Assembly (NCBI RefSeq): GCF_009728935.1
Contig: NZ_CP034235.1
Location: 4,130,001 to 4,194,000, forward strand
Reading direction: 5' to 3'
DNA from: Paenibacillus psychroresistens
GTDB taxonomy: Bacteria; Bacillota; Bacilli; Paenibacillales; NBRC-103111
Length of the DNA stretch: 64,000 bases
A model generated the notes under the pieces. The model saw only the letters and a program-made list of their open reading frames with translations, made no database searches and was not told the DNA's origin. Positions 24,848 through 32,814 of the stretch are shown piece by piece. How positions within the stretch are numbered: position 1 is the first letter of the stretch; the number at the start of each line of letters is the position of its first letter. Made by a program: the position numbers and the translations under genes.

Positions 24848-24881
24848 GAATAACCGATGCTTAGGCAGATCGGTTTATTTT
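24848..24881 (-). pseudogene. Fragment of a third yyaL copy
   Basis: 34 nt identical but for one base to 11579-11612 inside yyaL. On the minus strand it reads NKPICLSIGYS, against NKPIFLSIGYS in the intact protein (residues 43-53). No other part of the gene is adjacent. Confidence 0.8.
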
Positions 24882-24970
24882 GGTGTCACCTTCTATTCCT
24901 ATTTTTCATAAATTGAATTAGCCAGGTTATTGTGCGCACTTAGCTATTCAAAATAAATGGGAGTTGATTG

Positions 24971-25048
24971 ATGATGTTTAAGTTATTAGGAATTGTCATA
25001 GGTGGAGCAATTGAAGGAATCCTTGATTATCTGGAGTCGCTTTTATAA
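24971..25048 (+). CDS. 25-aa amphipathic hydrophobic peptide
   Basis: Codes for MMFKLLGIVIGGAIEGILDY followed by LESLL. GGGAG lies 9 nt before the first ATG. The sequence forms one amphipathic helix with Glu and Asp on one face, Gly in the middle and no signal peptide. This is the general look of phenol-soluble-modulin-like or small membrane-active peptides. It lies directly downstream of the agr-linked genes; PSM genes are classical Agr targets in staphylococci. Could also be a chance short frame. Confidence 0.45.
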   Translation: MMFKLLGIVIGGAIEGILDYLESLL

Positions 25049-25150
25049 TTAAGCAGAATTGGAACATCCGCTTATTAATTTCAAAAACTCTACGACTTAG
25101 TTACCTCAAGCTGTCATACACTTAAATATCATTTATTACGAGGTGTGACT

Positions 25151-25255
25151 ATGAAGAAAATAGACGAAAACTTAATGCATGTGATTGGACTCATTATTTT
25201 ATTCTCTTCCATTATGATTGCAATATTAGTAACGAGCTACCTTACTACGCACTAA
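25151..25255 (+). CDS. 34-aa single-helix membrane peptide
   Basis: Starts MKKIDENLMHVIGLIILFSS, followed by one membrane helix and a short tail (SYLTTH). GAGGTG Shine-Dalgarno 6 nt before the ATG. No family recognised. The good ribosome site and clean membrane topology favour a real gene. Confidence 0.5.
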   Translation: MKKIDENLMHVIGLIILFSSIMIAILVTSYLTTH

Positions 25256-25332
25256 TTAAACCGCGGATAAAGATTTCCTTTCCAGTAAATACTAATTGAA
25301 TAAATAAACCCTGTGGAAAAGGAGATCTGCCC

Positions 25333-25530
25333 ATGACTGAAGATAATGAATTTAACGATACTGAAAAAGAGTTTTACAAAAATGTATCCAAGGTTGCCAG
25401 TATTGTTAATGACCGCTTGCATGGCTCAATTGCTTCTGGAGGGTTAAATGAAACTGTTGAGGAAGCTCCAGAAGAAACAGTGAGCAATCAAATACCTCTA
25501 GACCAAGATGATAATTATTTCCCCCTGTGA
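25333..25530 (+). CDS. Small acidic protein, 65 aa (paralogue 2)
   Basis: Paralogue of the 54-aa product at 20309-20473, with the same core (EKEFYKNV.KVA.IVN.RLH.S.A.GGLNETV) but a longer acidic tail. AAAGGAGAT lies 7-8 nt before the ATG. The stop codon lies in the loop of the terminator hairpin, so the mRNA ends almost at the stop. Unknown function; duplicated together with its upstream region. Confidence 0.75.
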   Translation: MTEDNEFNDTEKEFYKNVSKVASIVNDRLHGSIASGGLNETVEEAPEETVSNQIPLDQDDNYFPL

Positions 25531-25545
25531 AGGGGGATATTGTTT
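25519..25545 (+). terminator. Intrinsic terminator overlapping the CDS end
   Basis: TCCCCC-TGTGAA-GGGGGA then ATATTGTTTG; the T-run is weaker than in the paralogous copy at 20479-20500. Confidence 0.75.
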
Positions 25546-25564
25546 GTGGATTCTAACCTCTGCC

Positions 25565-26659
25565 TCAATCATTACTATGAATAGTCGGAACCATTAATCC
25601 TGAAACATTAGCCACATTTGGAGTGGGTGTCCCCCCAGAACTGCTATCTCCTGCAATAACTAAGGTTCCGTCACTCTTTAATCCAAGAGTATAGTACCAG
25701 CTTGCATCAATGGCGACGATGTCCGTCCAATCTGCTGTGTTACCTTGTCCATATGAGTTGTCTCCCGTTGCTATAACCGTACCGTCCTTTTTTAAACCTA
25801 CACTATGATGTCCACTAGTGGCAATCGCAATGATTTCTGTCCAACCTTCAACATTACACTCGCCAAATCTGTTCTCACCAGCAGCAATAACCGTACCATC
25901 TTTTTTTAAGCCAATTGTATTGGTATCCGTAGAGATCGCCACAACGTCTTTCCAATTACTTACTTCATCTCGCTCCATACGCTCGCCAGTCGCAACAACT
26001 GAACCGTCTGCCAATAATCCAACAACAAAACTTCCTCTGGCTGTTACTGCTACGATATTTTTCCAGGCTTTAACAACCGCAATTTCTTTATAATCCCATA
26101 GTAATCCTACTTGTTGCACCGTGCCATTCTCTAATAAAGCAATTACTCCACTAGGATAATAGGATTGAAAAGCGGAAACATGTTCTAACTTTGGCATTTC
26201 GTTAATAACGTTAATCATTCCCCCTGCCGAAGCTAGAGTCGATGACTCAAAATCTTCCACTTTAACTGGGGAAGTTGTCGCGATCTTCCCCTTCTCATCT
26301 AAGCCTTCTATATACTCACCTCGTGTGGATAATGTCTTAAAATCCTTCCAGCTATCCGAGCTTGCTGAATCTTCATTTCCACCTTTATGGGTTACTGTTC
26401 CGTCACTTTTTATAGCTGCAATTAAGAAGCCTCCTGCCCCAATATAGTCGCCATTCACGATATATCTCAGCTTAGAAACCATTTCTCTTGATTCCTTGTA
26501 ATCTCCTAAATCTGATAAATTACCAATAGCCTCGGGAAAGCTTTTTTTATCTATGGATTGTAAGGCTGATTGGTAAGCTTTCTCTTCTTGACTGATAGGC
26601 TGACAGCCCATTAACAACGTAACAACTAAAGCCACCGCTAAAACACCATATTTTTTCAT
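25565..26659 (-). CDS. RCC1-repeat lipoprotein
   Basis: 364 aa lipoprotein with lipobox LLMGC (Cys19). A helical TPR-like segment lies at about residues 25-65 (KAYQSALQSIDKKSFPEAIGNLSDLGDYKES). At least six RCC1/BNR-type repeats of about 40-50 residues follow, each with a pattern such as VGLKKDGTVIATGDNSYGQ or IAVDASWYYTLGLKSDGTLV, forming a beta-propeller. Surface-anchored ligand-binding protein of unknown partner. The same architecture is common in Paenibacillus. Confidence 0.88.
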   Translation of the reverse strand: MKKYGVLAVALVVTLLMGCQPISQEEKAYQSALQSIDKKSFPEAIGNLSDLGDYKESREMVSKLRYIVNGDYIGAGGFLIAAIKSDGTVTHKGGNEDSASSDSWKDFKTLSTRGEYIEGLDEKGKIATTSPVKVEDFESSTLASAGGMINVINEMPKLEHVSAFQSYYPSGVIALLENGTVQQVGLLWDYKEIAVVKAWKNIVAVTARGSFVVGLLADGSVVATGERMERDEVSNWKDVVAISTDTNTIGLKKDGTVIAAGENRFGECNVEGWTEIIAIATSGHHSVGLKKDGTVIATGDNSYGQGNTADWTDIVAIDASWYYTLGLKSDGTLVIAGDSSSGGTPTPNVANVSGLMVPTIHSND

Positions 26660-26730
26660 TTTGCCCCCAAGTTGTTAGATCATTACCATTTAAAATCAGT
26701 TGGAATTACGCCTTTATTAGATTCAGTATT

Positions 26731-27846
26731 TTAAAAATCTGATCGACTTTTCCGGTTTTGGTTGTCATAGGTACGTGTAAGTAAAGCGTTCGTAAATTGA
26801 GCTGCTTTTTGGACAGTCTCATCAGCGTCATCCATTAATGGAGCGACTAGCTTAGCTAATTCCTCGCGATTGTCTTTAGTTAAAGCTTCCATTATTTTAT
26901 CAACACAGTACAAGCGTATTTGAGGATTCGCAAATCTCAGACCAGCCTTCAAATTATCTAATGAGATAGCTTCATGATTAATCATTAATGAAGGATCCTG
27001 CAAAATCGTTGTCGTTTCTGCCATACTGTCCCAAAAGGTGTTAGAGGGTTCAGACGTTAACGGTACTTCCCTGACGGTTCCTTTGACTGTATTTACGATA
27101 AATTTCCGAACAATCTCCTCGTTTTGATCCCATGCATTGACAACTTCCAAATACTCACCCGATAACAAATCTTCATGCCATTCCACACCTGGTTCAAGCT
27201 TCATTATGTATGTATTGCAATTCCCACAGTTTCGCTTCGCCAGCTCTAGAGGTTCCGCTAGGGTCACAAACTGATAGGGATCCTTAATAAAAGTTCGTTG
27301 CCTGCTAAAGATTTCCTTAGCTTTCTCAGGACCCGTACTCACTGTCAAATCAACTACAATTTGATCTTGCTGCAAGCGTATTGTTCCTTTTCCTTCAAAA
27401 CCACTTTGTTCTTCGTTTATCACAAATTCTCCAAAACCTGCCTGATTCAATTTAACTCTTGTAACTGCATCTACTATTCTTATCATTTTTATACCATCAT
27501 AAAATGTTAAATACACATCAATATCATCCGTTTTGGTTAAGTCGTCCGAAACTTGCGGAAAATCAATATCAATTTCGGTATGACAAAACATGCATTGTTT
27601 ATAATTATATTCGCGATCAATCCATGCTCCCTTGTAGACTTCATATAATGGCTTATCAGACAGCACCGACGGAATAGGTGAAGTGGAAACGGCAGAAGCT
27701 TGCGGAGTTGATACAGTAGGTGTCACGGTCGAGATTACAGCTGGTATAACGCTAGCCACTATTTCTTTATTATTGCTGCATGCGGTTAACAATATAAATA
27801 GGATGGAAAATATATAGCCAAGCTTTATCGGTTTACTCTTCTGCAT
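26731..27846 (-). CDS. Lipoprotein with CxxC motifs and a helical repeat end
   Basis: 371 aa from the ATG at 27846 (GGAGAG seven nt upstream; a frame extension of five residues lacks a site). Lipobox LLTAC near residue 23 is followed by a Ser/Pro/Val linker. Two Cys pairs, YKQCMFCH and NCGNCNTY, could bind metal or form redox pairs. The last 90 residues look like HEAT-type helical repeats (LRFANPQIRLYCVDKIMEAL; LMDDADETVQKAAQF). No known family. Tandem with a second lipoprotein gene, but not overlapping. Confidence 0.7.
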   Translation of the reverse strand: MQKSKPIKLGYIFSILFILLTACSNNKEIVASVIPAVISTVTPTVSTPQASAVSTSPIPSVLSDKPLYEVYKGAWIDREYNYKQCMFCHTEIDIDFPQVSDDLTKTDDIDVYLTFYDGIKMIRIVDAVTRVKLNQAGFGEFVINEEQSGFEGKGTIRLQQDQIVVDLTVSTGPEKAKEIFSRQRTFIKDPYQFVTLAEPLELAKRNCGNCNTYIMKLEPGVEWHEDLLSGEYLEVVNAWDQNEEIVRKFIVNTVKGTVREVPLTSEPSNTFWDSMAETTTILQDPSLMINHEAISLDNLKAGLRFANPQIRLYCVDKIMEALTKDNREELAKLVAPLMDDADETVQKAAQFTNALLTRTYDNQNRKSRSDF

Positions 27847-27889
27847 TAAATTACTCTCCAATCTGCATACGCTCGAAACATAAATCTAA

Positions 27890-28123
27890 TTAATGCAGAG
27901 GGTTAATCTTAGGCATGGACATTAAAACATTCTGCGCAAGAATTTTTGCTGATCCTAAGCTTTTTGCTTGGGTAATCGCGATTAGAGTTTCGTGTAAGAA
28001 TTCAACATGTCTAATAATGGCTTCCGCACGTTCGCTAATGCTTTCACCTCTTAACTCCATAGCATCAACTCGCTTATTAAGTGCATCGATTAATTTCAAT
28101 AATTCCTCTTCATCTACTCCCAT
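27890..28123 (-). CDS. Small coiled-coil hypothetical protein, 77 aa
   Basis: Charged helical protein (begins MGVDEEELLKLIDALNKRVD; no Cys; no membrane helix) with a good ribosome site (AGGAG and GAGGTGG upstream). It lies just before the lipoprotein gene at 26731-27846 with a 43-nt gap. Unknown function. Confidence 0.65.
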   Translation of the reverse strand: MGVDEEELLKLIDALNKRVDAMELRGESISERAEAIIRHVEFLHETLIAITQAKSLGSAKILAQNVLMSMPKINPLH

Positions 28124-28260
28124 ATTTCCACCTCAGCTCCTTTTTCTTCCATTGTACCAAACAATTCAAAGATGAGACAAGCTTAATGAGAGGCAACTTG
28201 TAAATGGCAGTTGGTATCCAGTATGGCTCCATTTAAACCATGACTAACAGCATTGTCGGA

Positions 28261-28347
28261 TCATTTCCGCTTTTCAATGTAGTTTAACAAAGTGAGTATG
28301 AATAACCCAAATGCAAACATGATAGAAATAGCCTGAAACGTTTCCAT
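28261..28347 (-). CDS. Holin-like type I toxin candidate, 28 aa
   Basis: Product METFQAISIMFAFGLFILTL followed by LNYIEKRK: one membrane helix and a basic tail. The family hallmark of putative holin-like toxins (the 'xxEAxxLMxxFGxFIL' start) is recognisable. GGGGG lies 8 nt before the ATG. In Bacillales these toxins are silenced by an antisense RNA; I cannot identify the antitoxin promoter. The surrounding gap (28124-28677) otherwise holds only the Fur-controlled promoter. Confidence 0.7.
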   Translation of the reverse strand: METFQAISIMFAFGLFILTLLNYIEKRK

Positions 28348-28573
28348 TAATAGAATCCCCCTTTCATAAAAAGAAGATTTCTACCATTTTACAAGTTGTC
28401 CTTATAGATTAAGCCTAATTGGCTAATTATGGAAGTGTATTAGGAACTGTATTTCCCCCCATTTCTAAATCAAAATACCTACAAGATTTGCACATTTTCT
28501 CGCCATAAATTGACACTTAAAATTTAATACACATTTACAATTTAAAGATCATAATATCCATACAAATTATGGT

Positions 28574-28602
28574 TTGACAATGATAATGATAATTGTTATC
28601 AT
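28574..28602 (+). promoter_or_regulatory. Promoter with Fur box
   Basis: TTGACA (28574-28579), 17-nt spacer, TATCAT (28597-28602). The 19-bp sequence GATAATGATAATTGTTATC (28582-28600) fits the Fur box closely and covers the spacer and -10, so iron represses the siderophore-binding-protein gene. Confidence 0.85.
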
Positions 28603-28677
28603 TTACTCTGGGATTGGGAGATAACCCTAAGTAAGGTTACTTCCAAAAAAATATACTATCCTCAAGGGGGAACTGCT

Positions 28678-29697
28678 GTGTTATTATTCAAAAGCAAGAA
28701 ATCTTTATCATTAATTATTAGTTTGATTATGGTTTTATTAGTCCTTTCAGCTTGTGGTACCAAAGAAGCTAAGGATGAAGCAAGCACGCCACCTTCTATT
28801 GCAGCAACGCCTGCGGAAACTAAAGCACCAGAAGCTACACCTATTGCAACAGTTGTTCCTACTGTACTAACGGTTAAGGATGCACTAGGGAATGAAGTTA
28901 AGATCCCAGCTAATCCACAACGCATTATTGCCTCATATCTGGAAGATCCACTTGTCGCACTTGGAGTTAAACCAGTAGCACAATGGTCCGTACCTAATGG
29001 CATTCAAGATTATTTACAAAAAGACCTTGCCGGAATTCCTAACATTTCATATGATCTTCCTTTCGAAGCAGTAACTAGCTTTAACCCGGATTTACTAATA
29101 ATTGCTTCGAATAGTGAAGTTAAAGACGGTAAATATGAGCAATATAATAAAATAGCACCCACTTACGTGCTTGGTGATGATATCAATAAAGATTGGCGTC
29201 AAGCTTTACTAAAAATCGGTGAGATCTTAAATAAAAGTGCAGATGCACAAAAAGCACTTGATACTTACGAAGCAAAAGCAAAAGAAGCTAAAGAAAAGCT
29301 TACGCAATCTATTGGCACACAATCTGCTGCAGCAATCTGGCTTGTTCAAAAAAACTTCTATATCGTGAGCGAGAATCTATCAAGCGGTTCTGTATTGTAT
29401 AAAGATATGGGCTTAGCTGCTCCAGATGTTGTGAAAGAAGTTTCAAAAACAGGAACCGGAAATTGGTTGCCAATCTCAATGGAGAAACTAGCTGATATGA
29501 ATGTAGATCATTTATTCTTAATTAATAGTGATAAAGAGACAGGCTCCGAAGCACTTAAAGACGCTGTGTGGAAGAACATTCCGGCAGTAAAAAATGGCCA
29601 TGTTTATGAATTTGACAGTAAACACAGCTGGTTATATGGTGGTGTCATTGCCAACTCTCAAGTTATCGATGACGTGCTTACAAGCTTGGTTAAATAA
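28678..29697 (+). CDS. Iron-siderophore-binding lipoprotein
   Basis: 339 aa, GTG start with AAGGGGG 7 nt upstream. Lipobox LSAC (Cys near residue 25), then a Pro/Ala/Thr linker. The periplasmic-binding-protein type II (FecB/FhuD-like) fold carries the conserved start KDALGNEVKIPANPQRIIASYLEDPLVALG. It catches a ferric siderophore (probably a hydroxamate or citrate type) at the membrane surface. No permease or ATPase gene is adjacent, so it depends on components encoded elsewhere. Confidence 0.9.
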   Translation: MLLFKSKKSLSLIISLIMVLLVLSACGTKEAKDEASTPPSIAATPAETKAPEATPIATVVPTVLTVKDALGNEVKIPANPQRIIASYLEDPLVALGVKPVAQWSVPNGIQDYLQKDLAGIPNISYDLPFEAVTSFNPDLLIIASNSEVKDGKYEQYNKIAPTYVLGDDINKDWRQALLKIGEILNKSADAQKALDTYEAKAKEAKEKLTQSIGTQSAAAIWLVQKNFYIVSENLSSGSVLYKDMGLAAPDVVKEVSKTGTGNWLPISMEKLADMNVDHLFLINSDKETGSEALKDAVWKNIPAVKNGHVYEFDSKHSWLYGGVIANSQVIDDVLTSLVK

Positions 29698-29715
29698 TAA
29701 TCCTACTTAAAAAAT

Positions 29716-29755
29716 AACGAAACCTGCGATGATCATTCATCATAGGTTTCGTTTT
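29716..29755. terminator. Bidirectional intrinsic terminator
   Basis: Arms AACGAAACCTnnGATGAT / ATCATnAGGTTTCGTT with flanking A- and T-runs; it lies between the binding-protein gene and the convergent kinase gene. Confidence 0.85.
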
Positions 29756-29761
29756 CGTTTA

Positions 29762-31450
29762 TTAACCACCCTCTATTAACCCTCGAATCTCGGCTAGGAA
29801 TGTCTCCTTGTTAAACATTCCTTTTTGGACAATCTCTTTAACATAACCGTTTAATTTCAATCGTTCATCTGCCGTAACTGATTTTGCTGTAACAACGACA
29901 ATAGGAATCGAGGTCCAGGCTTGTTTTTTTTGAAGCTCTAGAATGAACTGAAACCCATCCATCTCAGGCATCATTAAATCTAACAAAATTAACTTTGGAA
30001 CTTTATTTTCTATACTTGCCAAAGCTGAACGACCATTATTAGCTTCAGTTACAGAATAACCTTCTTTTTGTAATAAACGAGTCATCATTTCGCTAGTTAT
30101 TTTATCATCTTCTATAACTAAGACTGTATGCTCAGAACGGTTAAACATATACTTATCCATTACTTCGATAAGTCTATCGCGGTTTATGGGTTTTGTAATA
30201 AATTCGGCAGCTCCCAGAGTATAGCCCAAATACTTGTCGTTTGTTAACGATAAAATAATAACTGGAATATTCTCGAGCTCCGGATCGCTTTTCATCGCAG
30301 ATAAAACACTCCAACCATCCATGCTTGGCATAAGTATATCTAAGCAGATTACTTTTGGGCGAAGCTTTTTAGCTAAACGCAGTCCTTCCTGTCCGCTATC
30401 TGCAAATGCCATCGACCATCCTTCTTTTGCAAGGTAGCGCTGCATCAGCTGTTGATTGGAAAGCTCATCATCGATAAATAGAATGCTTACTGACGTCATA
30501 TCTTCTATATCATATCCTTGTTCAGATAAATCGCCATTAACAGTTGAATTCTGCAGAATAGGGTCTTTGGGAAGCCAGCATGTAAAGATACTGCCTTGAT
30601 TCATTTCACTTTCAATCTGGATGCTTCCGTTCATCATTTCAGAAAAACGTTTGCTTATCGCAAGACCAAGACCTGTACCTCCGAACTTGCGAGTCATAGA
30701 TGAATCTGCTTGAGTAAATGGTTGAAATAATCTATCCATTTGCTCTGAAGTCATGCCAATACCTGTATCCTTAACTCTAAAGCTATAACCATCCACTTGG
30801 TCTCTTTGATCACTATACACATCGAAAGTAATCATGCCGTTTTTCGTAAACTTACTTGCATTGCTAAGTAAATTGATTAGTATTTGTCTAAGTTTAGTAG
30901 TATCAATGGCAATCCTGCCATCTACACATTGAGTTTCAAGTAAATTTCCATTCAGCTTAACAAGCGGCTTAACTGTAGTCAGAACATCCTGAATCAAATC
31001 AAGTACATTATTTTCCTCATAATAGATATCCATTTTACCTGCTTCAATTTTCGAGATATCCAAGATATCATTTATTAACGAAAGCAAATGCTTGCCTGAT
31101 TTATTTATTCTTAGTAGATCATCTGCAATGGATTGTTGATGAATTTCCTCTGCTTCTTCTATAAGCATTTCACTATACCCGATTATTGCATTCAAGGGCG
31201 TCCTTAATTCATGACTCATATTGGCTAGGAATTGACTCTTAATTAAATTAGCTTCAATAGCCTCATCATGAGCCCTCTCTAATTCTGATGTGCGTTCATT
31301 TACCTTCTCTTCCAAATGCTCATTTAACTGACGAAGATCCTGGTTGATATAGTAAATTTCACGTGTTTTCAGCTCGGTAATTCTTTCTGCTTCTTTGCGG
31401 GCTGTCTTCTCACGTTCCAGTTGTCTGCGTAAAAGCTCGATTTCACTCAT
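29762..31450 (-). CDS. Soluble hybrid histidine kinase with two receivers (H-NOX partner)
   Basis: 562 aa without membrane helices. An N-terminal coiled coil (1-65) leads to HisKA with H80 in NMSHELRTPLN and then an HATPase domain (NLLSNASKF; DTGIGM; GTGLGLAIS). Receiver 1 (VSILFIDDE; phospho-acceptor in ICLDILMPSMDGW) and receiver 2 (TVLVIEDD; ILLDLMMPEMDGF) follow. Four nt after the H-NOX gene, whose product should control its kinase activity when NO binds. No output domain of its own; the phosphate target is not visible here. Confidence 0.93.
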   Translation of the reverse strand: MSEIELLRRQLEREKTARKEAERITELKTREIYYINQDLRQLNEHLEEKVNERTSELERAHDEAIEANLIKSQFLANMSHELRTPLNAIIGYSEMLIEEAEEIHQQSIADDLLRINKSGKHLLSLINDILDISKIEAGKMDIYYEENNVLDLIQDVLTTVKPLVKLNGNLLETQCVDGRIAIDTTKLRQILINLLSNASKFTKNGMITFDVYSDQRDQVDGYSFRVKDTGIGMTSEQMDRLFQPFTQADSSMTRKFGGTGLGLAISKRFSEMMNGSIQIESEMNQGSIFTCWLPKDPILQNSTVNGDLSEQGYDIEDMTSVSILFIDDELSNQQLMQRYLAKEGWSMAFADSGQEGLRLAKKLRPKVICLDILMPSMDGWSVLSAMKSDPELENIPVIILSLTNDKYLGYTLGAAEFITKPINRDRLIEVMDKYMFNRSEHTVLVIEDDKITSEMMTRLLQKEGYSVTEANNGRSALASIENKVPKLILLDLMMPEMDGFQFILELQKKQAWTSIPIVVVTAKSVTADERLKLNGYVKEIVQKGMFNKETFLAEIRGLIEGG

Positions 31451-31454
31451 TAGC

Positions 31455-32000
31455 TCAGCTCCGTTTCGTTAGAGTAAATCGGGCCGCTGTGCCAGAGGAA
31501 TCCAATAATGCTTCTCTAAGGATATCAATCTGTTCACCATAATGCCCAACTGCACCTAGAATCAAGCCCTCAGCAAGATCGGCAAAAGGACGGGAAGAAC
31601 GATAGATCATCACAAACTTCTCGGAATCGGAAGTATCATACTCAAAGCCAGGTAATTCCGCATCCGGATACAGCTTACGTACTTCAACGTGAATGTAGCT
31701 GTCTACTTTACTTAGAAAATCGAATAAATTCGGGTTTGTTTGTACAAATTGAGGATACAATTCAATCAATTGTCCGAATAAATACTCACCAAAAACACGA
31801 ACCAAATCGGATACGGGAATCCCCGTTCTTTCGCTGAGTTGAACGACCAGCTTTAATATTTCCCCATGATCATAAGTGCCAACTGATGTATAGCTTCCTC
31901 CGGAAGGAAGATCAGAATCATTAATAATTTGGTCTACAATTGCTAAAGAAAATTTCTGCTCTACCATTTCAATAAAGGTTGTAAATACAATTCCTTTCAT
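31455..32000 (-). CDS. H-NOX heme nitric-oxide sensor
   Basis: 181 aa from the ATG with AGAGGATG upstream; the frame begins seven codons earlier without a site. All H-NOX hallmarks are present: start MKGIVFTTFIEMVEQKF, proximal heme ligand H104 (SYIHVEVRKLYPDAELPGF), and the heme-propionate-binding YxSxR (Y133, S135, R137). A cytosolic b-type heme domain that binds NO (O2 binding depends on a distal Tyr that I cannot place). It controls the kinase encoded 4 nt downstream. Confidence 0.93.
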   Translation of the reverse strand: MKGIVFTTFIEMVEQKFSLAIVDQIINDSDLPSGGSYTSVGTYDHGEILKLVVQLSERTGIPVSDLVRVFGEYLFGQLIELYPQFVQTNPNLFDFLSKVDSYIHVEVRKLYPDAELPGFEYDTSDSEKFVMIYRSSRPFADLAEGLILGAVGHYGEQIDILREALLDSSGTAARFTLTKRS

Positions 32001-32232
32001 ATATAGCATCCTCTTTCTCATTTAAGCGTTTTTTTATAGAAGAAGTATTGTATTCTTGATCAGCATTAAACTAAAGTAAATTATACTATATTTCACCATT
32101 TTCCGCCCTGCTAATTTCTAATTTTTCTCTTTAGTTCATAGAAACCATTTGAGCTAAAGTTGTGTTACAATAGGAATAATTTAGGCTTATCTTGTCGATT
32201 GTTGTGGATGATACATAGAGGGGGTTTTCATA

Positions 32233-32814
32233 TTGGAGCTGTTGAAGCAAAAAATTGTGCATGAGGGTATTGTTTTAAATAATAATGTATTAAAGGTTGA
32301 CTCCTTTCTAAATCACCAAATTGATCCTAAATTAATGCTTGAAATCGGAAAATATTTTGCTGAATTATATCGTGAAGCGGGTATTACCAAGATTCTGACC
32401 ATTGAATCCTCTGGGATTGCGCCTGCCGTATTTACTGCCTTGCAGCTTGATGTAACTGTTGTTTTTGCCCGAAAGCGTAAATCCTTAACTCTGCAAACAG
32501 ACTTATATACCGAAACAGTCCACTCTTTCACCAAAAAAGAAACCAATGAAGTTTCAGTCTCGCAAAAATTTCTTAACTCCAATGACCGCATTCTCATCAT
32601 CGATGATTTTCTTGCGAATGGAGATGCTGCACTAGCGATGGCTCGTATTGTTGAACAAGCCCAAGCAACGGTTGCTGGAATTGGGATTGTGATTGAGAAA
32701 ACGTTTCAGCCTGGATTTAGTAGGCTTAAAGAGCTTGGCTATCGTGTTGATTCCTTAGCACGTATTGCTTCACTTGAGAATGGGCAGGTTTATTTTGCCC
32801 CTAATTTACCATGA
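32233..32814 (+). CDS. xpt: Xanthine phosphoribosyltransferase
   Basis: 193 aa, TTG start with GAGGGGG upstream. Purine salvage: xanthine + PRPP to XMP. The PRPP loop is visible as RILIIDDFLANGDAA, and other family segments (SGIAPAVFTALQLDVTVVFARKRKSLTL) are intact; length matches Xpt (about 194 aa). No purine riboswitch is seen upstream, unlike B. subtilis xpt. Its stop overlaps the next gene by 4 nt (ATGA). Confidence 0.93.
   Translation: MELLKQKIVHEGIVLNNNVLKVDSFLNHQIDPKLMLEIGKYFAELYREAGITKILTIESSGIAPAVFTALQLDVTVVFARKRKSLTLQTDLYTETVHSFTKKETNEVSVSQKFLNSNDRILIIDDFLANGDAALAMARIVEQAQATVAGIGIVIEKTFQPGFSRLKELGYRVDSLARIASLENGQVYFAPNLP

Noticed and set aside
32100..32232. Purine riboswitch before xpt
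   Set aside because: The leader lacks the conserved guanine-aptamer core and a following terminator/antiterminator; only a Shine-Dalgarno and TTG are seen.
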